Of a stretch of DNA of 33,075 nt, positions 1 to 6,734 are shown piece by piece. The translations under genes were made by a program, and so were the position numbers. The DNA lies in NCBI GenBank assembly GCA_009694045.1, contig SHVY01000035.1, positions 1-33,075 of the forward strand, read 5' to 3'. The notes beneath the pieces were generated by a model. That model ran no database searches and was not told where the DNA came from. It saw nothing but the letters and a program-made list of their open reading frames with translations. Each line of letters opens with the position of its first letter. Positions within the stretch are counted from its first letter, which is position 1. Source of the DNA: Alphaproteobacteria bacterium. Its GTDB lineage: Bacteria; Pseudomonadota; Alphaproteobacteria; SP197.

Positions 1-307
1 TGCCGGTCGCGTAGAACATGGCACTGTCGACCATCGCGCGGCGCGCCGGATCCGTGGGATAGAACGCCGTCAGGGTGTGGCGGTTGCTGAGGTACTGCAT
101 GATGACGCAGCTCTCCCATGGCGCGCCCCTAGGCAGGCCTTCGGCTTCCAGCATCGGAGTCATGTGCGCCGGACATTTGGCCAGGAACTCGGGCGAGCGG
201 GTGTGCCCCCAGGCGTCGGTCTCGCTGAAGTCGAGCCCGGCCGCGCGGACGAACACCCGCACCGTCATGTTGTTGACGCTGGGCTTGAGCACATTGAGCT
301 TGAGCAT
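1..307 (-). CDS. Glutathione S-transferase family protein, N-terminal part (cut by window edge)
   Basis: Reading the minus strand from the ATG at 307 gives about 102 residues that continue past base 1. The protein starts MLKLNVLKPSVNNMTVRVF and looks like the thioredoxin-fold N-terminal domain of a GST: a beta strand, then a polar loop (Ser10-Val-Asn-Asn) where the glutathione-activating Ser/Cys usually sits, then a helix containing VRVFVRAAGLDF. Residues around 49-58 (HMTPMLEAEG) fit the cis-Pro strand, and ESCVIMQYLS fits the E-S glutathione-contact motif followed by a helix. GSTs of this type conjugate or reduce electrophiles with cytosolic glutathione. A GGGGAG ribosome site lies just upstream of the ATG. 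The gene starts 24 bases after the hyuB stop, so it is probably the third gene of the hyuAB operon. The C-terminal helical domain is outside the window, so the subclass cannot be given. Confidence 0.8.
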   Translation of the reverse strand, partial: MLKLNVLKPSVNNMTVRVFVRAAGLDFSETDAWGHTRSPEFLAKCPAHMTPMLEAEGLPRGAPWESCVIMQYLSNRHTLTAFYPTDPARRAMVDSAMFYATG

Positions 308-331
308 CCCTACTCCCCTTGCGTGGCCGGA

Positions 332-2005
332 CTATTCCGCCGCCTCAGCCAATCCGTACGTGCGCGCGGCTGCGGCCGGACTGACCAGGCCATCGGCCAG
401 ATCGTCGGCGAGCGCCGCGCGCGCCCGATCCTTGGGACGACCGAAGCCGGCACCGCCTCCCGACACCATTTCGACCACGTCGCCCTTATCGAGGGTCGTG
501 CCGGTGGAAGCACCCGCGCCTTCCCGCTTGGCGCCCCGCTGAATCACGCAGACCGCCCTGGCTCCAGGCAGACCGCCGGCGACCCCGCCCGGCGACTTCT
601 CCAGACGGTCGGCGTACATCGCGAAGTTGACCCCATCCTTCAGCGCCTGGAACGACCGCCGGAAGCCGGCGCCGCCTCGCTGCCGGCCCGCGCCCCCGCC
701 GTCGGGCACCAGCTCGTAGGTGATGGTGCGGAAGAAATCGAAATCCATATCCAGGACCTCGACCGGCGTGTTCGAGCAGTTGCTGAGGGGCCCGTCGACC
801 CCATCGCAGCCGTCGGCCTTGAAGCTTGCGCCATTGCCGCCGCCGAGGATGTCGAGGTGCACGCGGTAGCCGGCGGGCGTCAGGTGGCTGAGGGCCGCCA
901 CCCAGGTGGTGTCGAAGCCCTGCGCCACGATCTTTTCGGGGACCGCGCCGGCCAGGGCCCGCATCACCGCCCCGTAGGCACGATAGGACGTGGTCATGCG
1001 CGCCCGCACCGGGGCCGGCGGCCGGGGGTTGAGGATCGAACCGTAGGGGGCGGTGACCGAAATGGGGCGCTTCGCGCCCTCGTTGAATGGCACGTCGGAC
1101 CCGGTCAGCACCGCCTTGATGCACGAGAGGGTGGCGGAAACGGTGGACGCGAACGGCGCATTCACGTGGCGTGAAACCTGGTCGGACGTGCCCGCGAAAT
1201 CGACCGTCATGGTATCGCCCTTGACGGTCACCCGGGCCTTGACGATCAGCTCGCGGCCCTCGCCCCATTCGCTGTCGGTCGCGTCCTCGCCCTCGTAGAC
1301 GCCATCCGGCACGGCGGCGATGGCCGCGCGCACGCGCCGCTCGGCGTAGTCCTGCAGCTCGGCCATGGTCGCCTTCACCGTGGCCACGCCATAGCGTTCG
1401 CACAGCTGCCGGACGCGGGCCGCGCCGATGTGATTGGCGGCGAACTGGGCATAGAAATCGCCGATGGTCTGGGCCGGCACCCGGACGTTGCGGGCGATCA
1501 GGCGTTCCAGCCCGCCGCCGTTCCAGTCGCGCGCCTCGCTGTAGCGCGAGGGCGGGATGATCAACCCCTCCTGGTAGACGTCGCGGCTGGAGGTGTTGAG
1601 CCCCGGGTTGCCGCCGCCGAGATCCAGGTGATGGGCGATCGAGGCGCTGAACGCCACGACCTCGCCCGCGACGAAGATCGGCGTGAAGATGAACACGTCC
1701 TGCAGGTGCTGGCCGCCCTGGTAGGGATCGTTGGTGATGAGGAAGTCGCCCTCCGCCAGCGTCTCCGCCGGGTACAGCGCGAGGCAGGGCTGGATGGTCG
1801 CCCCGATCGAGCCGAGCTGCATGGGGATGAGCTCGGCCTGGGCGACCGTATGGCCGCGCGCGTCGCACAGGGCAGCCGAGGCGTCGCGCGCCTCGCGCAC
1901 CACGGTGGAATAGGCGGAGCGCACCAGCTTGGCGCCCATCTCGCGGGCGATCGCCTGCAGCGCCTGGCTGATGACCGCGTAATCGGCCGGGTCGAGATGG
2001 GTCAT
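332..2005 (-). CDS. hyuB: Hydantoinase B / oxoprolinase-type subunit (HyuB family)
   Basis: 557 residues starting MTHLDPADYAVISQAL, the usual length and opening of the HyuB family (N-methylhydantoinase B, acetone/acetophenone carboxylase beta, C-terminal half of 5-oxoprolinase). The family works with HyuA in ATP-dependent opening or carboxylation of cyclic amides or ketones in the cytosol. Recognisable pieces are the NDPYQGGQHLQD motif near residue 90, the HHLDLGGG and NTSSRDVYQEGL segments that follow it, and the Gly-rich C-terminal part (SGGGAGFGRP) typical of the family. The start overlaps the hyuA stop in an ATGA, so translation is coupled and the two subunits are probably made in equal amounts. 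Which substrate is used (hydantoin, 5-oxoproline, ketone) cannot be told from sequence. No frameshift or missing block was seen. Confidence 0.9.
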   Translation of the reverse strand: MTHLDPADYAVISQALQAIAREMGAKLVRSAYSTVVREARDASAALCDARGHTVAQAELIPMQLGSIGATIQPCLALYPAETLAEGDFLITNDPYQGGQHLQDVFIFTPIFVAGEVVAFSASIAHHLDLGGGNPGLNTSSRDVYQEGLIIPPSRYSEARDWNGGGLERLIARNVRVPAQTIGDFYAQFAANHIGAARVRQLCERYGVATVKATMAELQDYAERRVRAAIAAVPDGVYEGEDATDSEWGEGRELIVKARVTVKGDTMTVDFAGTSDQVSRHVNAPFASTVSATLSCIKAVLTGSDVPFNEGAKRPISVTAPYGSILNPRPPAPVRARMTTSYRAYGAVMRALAGAVPEKIVAQGFDTTWVAALSHLTPAGYRVHLDILGGGNGASFKADGCDGVDGPLSNCSNTPVEVLDMDFDFFRTITYELVPDGGGAGRQRGGAGFRRSFQALKDGVNFAMYADRLEKSPGGVAGGLPGARAVCVIQRGAKREGAGASTGTTLDKGDVVEMVSGGGAGFGRPKDRARAALADDLADGLVSPAAAARTYGLAEAAE

Positions 2006-4017
2006 GGCAATCGCCTCAGGATCAGGTTGTCCCAGGTGTCGTGGCTCGCGATCCAGCCGTCGGGGACGTAGATCGTCGAGGTCGGGTCTTCCATCAGGGC
2101 AGGCCCTAAGAGCTTGGCGCCGCGCGCTAATCCGGCGCGGGGCAAAAGCTGGCACACACGCGTGGCGCGATCATCATACACCTGAAACGCGCCCGCGCGC
2201 CCGCGCTGATCGCCGCCTTCGACCAGGGCTGGAACGTCGGCCTGGACGGCGGTGATGCCGAGGCGGAAGGCGACGATCTCGATCGGCTTGTTCGAGGCTG
2301 CGCCGTGGAAAAACACCCGCTGATGCGCCTCGCCGAACAGACCGCGCAGGCCTTCTTCGGTGTTCGCGGCCACGTCTTCGGCGCCGAGCTCGACCGGCAA
2401 TTCGAACGCTTGACCGACGAAACGCATCTGCAGCGAGAACGTGAACGCGAGCGGACCGGACAGCCCGAGTTTCTCGAAACGGGACAGAGCGTCACTCCGC
2501 ATCGCCTGGTAAATCGTCGCGACCGCGGCCGGCGCCGCGTCGTCCAGCGGCACCCGACGGGTCTGGGTGTCGTAGTGGACGTAGTCGGACGCGATCAACC
2601 CATAGGCCGAGATCACCCCGGCGTTGGGCGGCACGACGATGGTGCCGATGCCGAGATCGGCCGCGACCTTGGCGGCGTGCAGCGGTCCGGCACCGCCGTA
2701 CGGCACCAGGGCGAAGTCGCGCGGGTCGCGACCCCGCTCGGTGGAGACGAGCTGGATCGCGCGGACGATGTTGGCGTCCGCGATCCGGACGGCGCTGTCG
2801 GCCATCTCCTCGAGGGCCATACCGAACTCGGCCGCCAAACCCTCGAACACCCGCCGCGCCGCACCCGCGTCCAGCGCCATGGTGCCGCCGAGCAGAGCGT
2901 CGGGCCGGATGGTGCCGCGCACCACGTGGGCGTCGGTGATCGTCGGCCGCGAACCGCCGTGGCCGTAGCAGGCCGGGCCGGGGTTGGCGCCGCTGCTTTC
3001 CGGCCCGACCCGCAGCATGCCGCCGGCGTCGCGCCAGACGATCGACCCGCCACCGGCACCGACCGAAACGATGTCGAGCACGGGCAGGCGCACGGGCAGG
3101 CCGTCGATCGAGGTCTCGGCGGCGAGGGTCGGGCGGCCGTCGTCGACCAGACAGACATCGGTCGAGGTGCCGCCCATGTCGAAGGTGATGAGGTTCTTGA
3201 AGCCACTGAGGCCCACCTGCCGCGCGGCCCCCATCACCCCGGCGGCGGGGCCGGAAAACAGCGAGGAGATGGCGTTGCGCTTCATGCCCTCGACCGGCAG
3301 CCGGCCGCCGTTCGACTGCATCACGCTGAAGCGGCCGCGGAACTGATGCTTGGCCAGCCGGTCCTCGAAGCGGCCGAGGTAGCCGGCGATGACGGGCTGC
3401 AGGTAGGCGGCGAGGGTGGTGGTTGAGGCCCGCTCGTACTCGCGGAATTCGCGCGTCACGTCCGACGACAAGGTGACCGGCAGATCGGGCAGATGCGCGG
3501 CCACCAGATCGCGCAGGGCGGCCTCGTGCGCCGGATTGGCGTAGCCGTTCAGCAGACACACGGCGACCGCCCCGTAGCCGCCGGCCCGGAGGGCGGGGAT
3601 CAGGTCGCGGGCGACTGCGGCGCGATCGAGCGGCCGTTCGATCGTGCCGTCGGCCAGCATCCGTTCGGGAACCTCGAAGCAATCCCGCCGGCGCACCACC
3701 GGCTTAGGCTTCTGGTAGGCAAGGTCATAGATGTTGTGGCGATCGTGGCGTTGCAGGAACAGGAGATCGCGGAAGCCCTCCGTGGTGACGAAGGCGACGT
3801 GGGCGCCCTTGCGCTCCAGCACCGCGTTGGTGCCGACGGTCGAGCCGTGCACCAGCTCCTCGATCCGGTCCAGGGCCAGCCCCGCGGCTTCCAGGGCGTT
3901 GAACGCGCCCTCGTCGGGGTGCGCGGCCACGCTCGCGACCTTGCCGACGCGCACCCGCCCGCCCTCGATCGCCACCAGATCGGTGAATGTCCCCCCGACC
4001 TCGACCCCAACGCGCAT
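2002..4017 (-). CDS. hyuA: Hydantoinase A / oxoprolinase-type ATP-binding subunit (HyuA family)
   Basis: 671 residues. The start chosen is the ATG at 4017, because the family begins at the phosphate-binding strand, here MRVGVEVGGTFTDL (G8-G9-T10-F11-T12-D13). An open frame runs further upstream, but it has no family character and runs into the neighbouring pseudogene. The second ASKHA-type phosphate loop is visible as FDMGGTSTDV, followed by VGAGGGSI, GANPGPACYG and VPYGGAGPLHA, all characteristic of HyuA and the N-terminal half of 5-oxoprolinase. HyuA binds ATP and activates the amide or carbonyl substrate together with HyuB. It is the first gene of a minus-strand operon, hyuA-hyuB-GST. Upstream is a GGGG-rich ribosome site and then only 65 bases to the end of the RTX remnant, so the operon promoter must lie in or near that short gap or within the remnant. 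Confidence 0.9.
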   Translation of the reverse strand: MRVGVEVGGTFTDLVAIEGGRVRVGKVASVAAHPDEGAFNALEAAGLALDRIEELVHGSTVGTNAVLERKGAHVAFVTTEGFRDLLFLQRHDRHNIYDLAYQKPKPVVRRRDCFEVPERMLADGTIERPLDRAAVARDLIPALRAGGYGAVAVCLLNGYANPAHEAALRDLVAAHLPDLPVTLSSDVTREFREYERASTTTLAAYLQPVIAGYLGRFEDRLAKHQFRGRFSVMQSNGGRLPVEGMKRNAISSLFSGPAAGVMGAARQVGLSGFKNLITFDMGGTSTDVCLVDDGRPTLAAETSIDGLPVRLPVLDIVSVGAGGGSIVWRDAGGMLRVGPESSGANPGPACYGHGGSRPTITDAHVVRGTIRPDALLGGTMALDAGAARRVFEGLAAEFGMALEEMADSAVRIADANIVRAIQLVSTERGRDPRDFALVPYGGAGPLHAAKVAADLGIGTIVVPPNAGVISAYGLIASDYVHYDTQTRRVPLDDAAPAAVATIYQAMRSDALSRFEKLGLSGPLAFTFSLQMRFVGQAFELPVELGAEDVAANTEEGLRGLFGEAHQRVFFHGAASNKPIEIVAFRLGITAVQADVPALVEGGDQRGRAGAFQVYDDRATRVCQLLPRAGLARGAKLLGPALMEDPTSTIYVPDGWIASHDTWDNLILRRLP

Positions 4018-4082
4018 CGTCCCCGGCCCCCAGGTTGCGGCGGCCACCCTAGCGAGCACCACCGCGGCGGGCAACGTGGGCT

Positions 4083-5190
4083 TTATGGCTTGATGCCGGT
4101 CTGGGTGATGTCGCTGTCGATGATGAGCTGGGCCAGGCCGTTGTTGTAGACGGTGTAGCCGGAATTGGCGCCGGTGCGGCGGCGCCCGCACCCCAGCCGG
4201 TGTCCGACGTGGTGACCGTATCCCCGGCGTTGCCGTCGATCCTGATTTTGTTGGTCGTTTCGGACAGGTTCAGGATGCCGAGCTTGGTGACGTTCAGGGT
4301 GTTGTGCCGGTCCCGGTCAGATCGAACGCCTCGAACCCGACGATCTTTCTGCCGCCCTTGCCGGCGAGGTTCAGGGTGGTGCCGGCACCGGTGAACACGA
4401 TCGTGTCCACCCCCGGCCCGCCGTTGGCCACCTGGAAGGCGGTGGGGTTCGACGTTTGCAGGAGCATAATGTCGTTGCCGCCGCCGGTGTTGCCGAGATC
4501 GACCATCGTGACGCTCGTCTTGCCGTGAACGACGAAGGCCGCGCCGCCCGGTCCGCTGCCGGGAGCGCCGATGGCGATATCGGCGAAGGCGTCGCCGTCG
4601 ATGCGACCAATGGCCACCGACACGTCGGCGTCGTCGCCATCCGCGGCGCCGGCGATCTTGAACCCGCTGTTGCCGCCGAGTCGGCCGAGATCGCGAACGG
4701 GGTCGAGGGCCACGGTGTTGCCGGCGATGGTGTTGTTCTGGAGGTTGCCGGTGCCGCGGATCGCGATGCCGCCGCCGAGGTTCAGGTTCTCGACGTGGTT
4801 CGGCAGGATGAAGTTCGGCGCCGTGCTGTCGACCGCGTCGGTGCCGTTGCCGGTGGTCTCGATCACCTTGTCGGCGTTCTGATCGACTTTAGTAACGATC
4901 GTTGCCGGGACCGCCTTCCATGCGGTCGATGCCGGTGCCGCCGTCGAGGATGTCGTTGGCGCCGAGGCCGAAGAGGGAGTCGTTAGAGTCCCTTACCGGA
5001 CAGTATGTCGGCCAGGGCCGTCCCGATCAGGACGTCGATACCGTTGGTGCCGATCTTGGGGCTCTCCGCTGACGAGTGCCGGAATGCTGTCGCCCCCACC
5101 CACGAAGATGTAGCCACGGGCTCCGAATTGAGCGCCGGCGCGAACCCGATTGCCAAGGCGGCGCCGGATGCCGGACACTGGTTCCCCGCA
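4083..5190 (-). pseudogene. Decayed RTX (calcium-binding beta-roll) / FG-GAP repeat secreted protein
   Basis: No single frame is open, but spliced across frames the minus strand gives one continuous protein. Reading downward from about 5190: an FG-GAP-like piece (ALAIGFAPALNSE, then RGYIFVGGGDSIPA in another frame), RTX repeats (GIDVLIGTALADILSGKG; NDSLFGLGANDILDGG; GIDRMEGGPGNDRY), the linker typical of RTX proteins (VDQNADKVIETTG), a second FG-GAP unit (VAIGRIDGDAFADIAIGAPG), and a C-terminal segment ending GYTVYNNGLAQLIIDSDI with a TAA at 4083-4085. At least six frame changes are needed, including in-frame stops near 4983, 4889 and 4294. Intact relatives are large calcium-binding proteins exported by type I secretion. 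This is only the C-terminal part; the 5' end stops just before the gene at 5211. All other genes here are intact, so sequencing error is a less likely cause than decay. Confidence 0.8.
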
Positions 5191-5210
5191 TCCAGGCCTG
5201 GGGGTCGCCC

Positions 5211-5516
5211 TTGTACGAGATCGACACGAAACGCACGGACTTGGCGCTCGAGTTCAAGAAGAACCCGTGGGGGCCGCATTCGGCCGAACTGCAGCGGATC
5301 CTCAACCGCATGCGCTGGGAGCCCCTGAAGGGCAAGCACGTGCTGGTCTGCACCAAGCCACACCAGGAGTGGAAGCTCGCCGAGCTGCCGGGCGAGCGGG
5401 GGAAGCCGGTGAAGGTTCACGAGGACGTGGTGTTCACCAACCTGGAAGCGGCCGAGTGGGACATCTTCAAGCGCCGCTGGAAGCGCATCACCGGTCAGGA
5501 TCTGCGGGTCGAGTGA
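5211..5516 (+). CDS. Probable small subunit of an N,N-dimethylformamidase-type amidase
   Basis: A 101-residue soluble protein. From memory it resembles the small (alpha) subunit of bacterial N,N-dimethylformamidase: an NPWG motif near residue 20 (NPFG in the known enzyme), then LQRILNRMR, an aromatic/EW segment (HQEWKLAEL) and a C-terminal helix with FKRRWKR. The small subunit wraps the large catalytic subunit. The match is moderate and is strengthened by the two large-subunit genes 1.2 kb downstream on the same strand. The start chosen is TTG at 5211 with a GGGGG run six bases upstream, since MYEIDTKR is a natural opening and the frame further upstream overlaps the RTX remnant. Known small subunits are about 130 residues, so the N-terminus here is shorter; it could have been lost at the junction with the remnant. 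A vapC-type module now separates it from its presumed partners. Confidence 0.55.
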   Translation: MYEIDTKRTDLALEFKKNPWGPHSAELQRILNRMRWEPLKGKHVLVCTKPHQEWKLAELPGERGKPVKVHEDVVFTNLEAAEWDIFKRRWKRITGQDLRVE

Positions 5517-5526
5517 ATCCGGGCAC

Positions 5527-5558
5527 CTGCCAACGATTCTGTCTAGTCATATAACTAG
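5527..5558 (+). promoter_or_regulatory. Promoter and palindromic operator of the toxin-antitoxin pair
   Basis: An inverted repeat CTAGT-CATATA-ACTAG lies at 5543-5558. It overlaps a good -10 candidate (TATAAC, 5550-5555), with a possible -35 (CTGCCA, 5527-5532) 17 bases upstream. It stands 28 bases before the antitoxin start. Phd/YefM antitoxins usually repress their own operon by binding such palindromes over the promoter. The AT-rich sequence stands out from the GC-rich surroundings. Read from sequence only. Confidence 0.5.
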
Positions 5559-5585
5559 TCTGGAACAATGGTGCGAGGCCGCGCG

Positions 5586-5840
5586 ATGCGAACGTGGCAG
5601 GTTCAGGACGCAAAGGCGCGGTTCAGCGAATTTCTCGATGCGAGCCTCAAGGAAGGTCCGCAAATCGTGACCAAGCGTGGGATCGAAACCGCCGTCCTCG
5701 TCCCTATGGCGGAGTGGCGACGGCTGCAAGCGGAGGCGACCCCGACGCTCAAGGACCTCCTGCTCGCCGATGAGCCGAGGTTCGATCTCCCGATCCCATC
5801 CCGGGGTAGGCTCCGCCGCGGGCCGCCGCCACCGCTCTGA
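5586..5840 (+). CDS. Antitoxin, Phd/YefM family
   Basis: 84 residues. The start chosen is ATG 5586, because MRTWQVQDAKARFSEFLD is the standard opening of Phd/YefM antitoxins and a GAGG site lies seven bases upstream. An in-frame ATG at 5568 would add six residues without a good ribosome site. The N-terminal half (residues 1-50: dimerisation and DNA binding, with TKRGIETAVLVPMAEWRRL) is well preserved. The C-terminal part (KDLLLADEPRFDLPIP, about 58-73) is the Pro/acidic stretch that usually wraps the toxin. It should neutralise the PIN toxin encoded 11 bases downstream and autorepress the operon through the palindrome at 5543-5558. Confidence 0.88.
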   Translation: MRTWQVQDAKARFSEFLDASLKEGPQIVTKRGIETAVLVPMAEWRRLQAEATPTLKDLLLADEPRFDLPIPSRGRLRRGPPPPL

Positions 5841-5851
5841 CGGCGATCTCG

Positions 5852-6271
5852 ATGTACCTGCTCGACACGAACGTCATTTCCGAGCTGCGCAAGGCGCACC
5901 CCCACGGTGCCGTCACGGCATGGCTATCGGCGATTCCTGCCGATCGACTTCGCATCGCCGCCGTGACCCTGGGGGAGATGCAGGCCGGGGTCGAGCTGGC
6001 TCGCGAACGGAACCCGGAAAAGGCCGACGAGATCGAAGCTTGGGTCGATCTGGTCGCGCGAACCTGGAACGTGCTGCCGATGGACGGCGTGGTCTTTCGG
6101 GCATGGGCACGTCTGATGCACCGGCAATCGGACACGCTGATCCAGGACGCCATGATCGCCGCGACGGCGATCGTGCATGATCTGGTCGTGGTCACGCGCA
6201 ACGCGCGCGATTTCAAGCCCTTCGGGGTCACGGTCCTCGATCCATTCCCTGCGTCGCGGCCGAGAGTTTGA
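5852..6271 (+). CDS. VapC-type PIN-domain ribonuclease toxin
   Basis: 139 residues forming a single PIN domain. The acidic metal-binding residues are visible: D5 in MYLLDTN, E42 in TLGEMQAG, D99 in IQDAMIAATA and D120 in TRNARDF. The expected activity is Mg-dependent cleavage of RNA (tRNA or rRNA in studied VapC proteins) when the partner antitoxin is degraded. The gene follows the antitoxin by 11 bases and has only a weak ribosome site, which would keep toxin output below antitoxin output. All four acidic positions are present, so it is probably active. The pair sits between the small-subunit gene and the large-subunit operon, so it may have been inserted there. Confidence 0.9.
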   Translation: MYLLDTNVISELRKAHPHGAVTAWLSAIPADRLRIAAVTLGEMQAGVELARERNPEKADEIEAWVDLVARTWNVLPMDGVVFRAWARLMHRQSDTLIQDAMIAATAIVHDLVVVTRNARDFKPFGVTVLDPFPASRPRV

Positions 6272-6402
6272 GCCCTGCGCCGAAGCATCGTGATCGCCCA
6301 CACCGCCGCGGTACCCATCGCCACGAGAACCAGAGAAGCGAGGAGTCGCTCGACGTGTGGAGCGACGTATTCGGCAAATCACCAGCCATCACTAGAGTCA
6401 CC

Positions 6403-6420
6403 AATCCCAATCCCAATCCC
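6403..6420. repeat. Short tandem repeat (AATCCC)x3
   Basis: Three perfect copies of the hexamer AATCCC in the gene-free stretch after vapC. Too short to imply function; a possible slippage site. Confidence 0.6.
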
Positions 6421-6526
6421 GAGCAACGGCCCCATGTAAAGATGTGTGCATGCCGTAGTGCGAGAGGGACAGGGTGAGCGGGAGCGCGTCTGCGTGTCGC
6501 AATGAATCGCCCGAGTCAGGGTCGTC

Positions 6527-6607
6527 GCGGCCTTCGACAAGCTCAGGCTGAGGAATTCTCTTCGCGGCACAAAAAATTTCCCTCAGCCTGAACTTGTCGA
6601 AGGCCGC
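6527..6607. repeat. 27-bp inverted repeat (REP-like palindrome)
   Basis: Arms at 6527-6553 and 6581-6607 are reverse complements with one mismatch, separated by a 27-base AT-richer loop. The core reads CTTCGACAAGCTCAGG. From memory, very similar palindromes are scattered between genes in many proteobacterial genomes, where they may act as bidirectional terminators or as non-autonomous mobile repeats. Here it separates vapC from the amidase operon and could insulate them. No flanking target-site duplication could be made out. Confidence 0.8.
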
Positions 6608-6679
6608 AGGGTACAGGTCTAAAGCACCCTTTCGCGATAGTCCCCGTCGTAGGCTGCCGCCGACGTCTCATCGGGCACG

Positions 6680-6708
6680 TTGAGCACAGCCGTCGGACGC
6701 GCCATAGT
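6680..6708 (+). promoter_or_regulatory. Candidate sigma-70-type promoter of the amidase operon
   Basis: TTGAGC (6680-6685) and CATAGT (6703-6708) are spaced by exactly 17 bases, with 26 bases to the GTG start at 6735. Each box matches the consensus at four of six positions, so this is only a candidate. No operator palindrome was recognised beside it. Confidence 0.35.
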
Positions 6709-6734
6709 CCCGCCCGCGGCGAGGGAGAGGCACG

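Larger units (their letters stand above)
6272..6734 (+). other. Gene-free interval before the amidase operon
   Basis: About 460 bases with no convincing coding sequence on either strand: the short open frames lack family features and plausible starts. It holds a three-copy AATCCC repeat (6403-6420), a long inverted repeat (6527-6607) and a possible promoter (6680-6708). The first 130 bases after vapC show nothing I can name. Confidence 0.6.

Noticed and set aside
77-1174. A 365-codon open frame on the plus strand
   Set aside because: Opposite the hyuB and GST genes, which have clear motifs; the product is Gly/Arg/His-rich with no domain.
5076-5210. Upstream start for the small-subunit gene
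   Set aside because: The extra N-terminus lies over the RTX remnant, is Arg/Pro/Cys-rich and has no ribosome site. TTG 5211 fits better.
5568-5585. Earlier ATG for the antitoxin
   Set aside because: It adds six residues not typical of the family and has a poorer ribosome site than ATG 5586.
6403-6420. Possible CRISPR or iteron array
   Set aside because: Only three adjacent 6-base copies without spacers; a simple tandem repeat.
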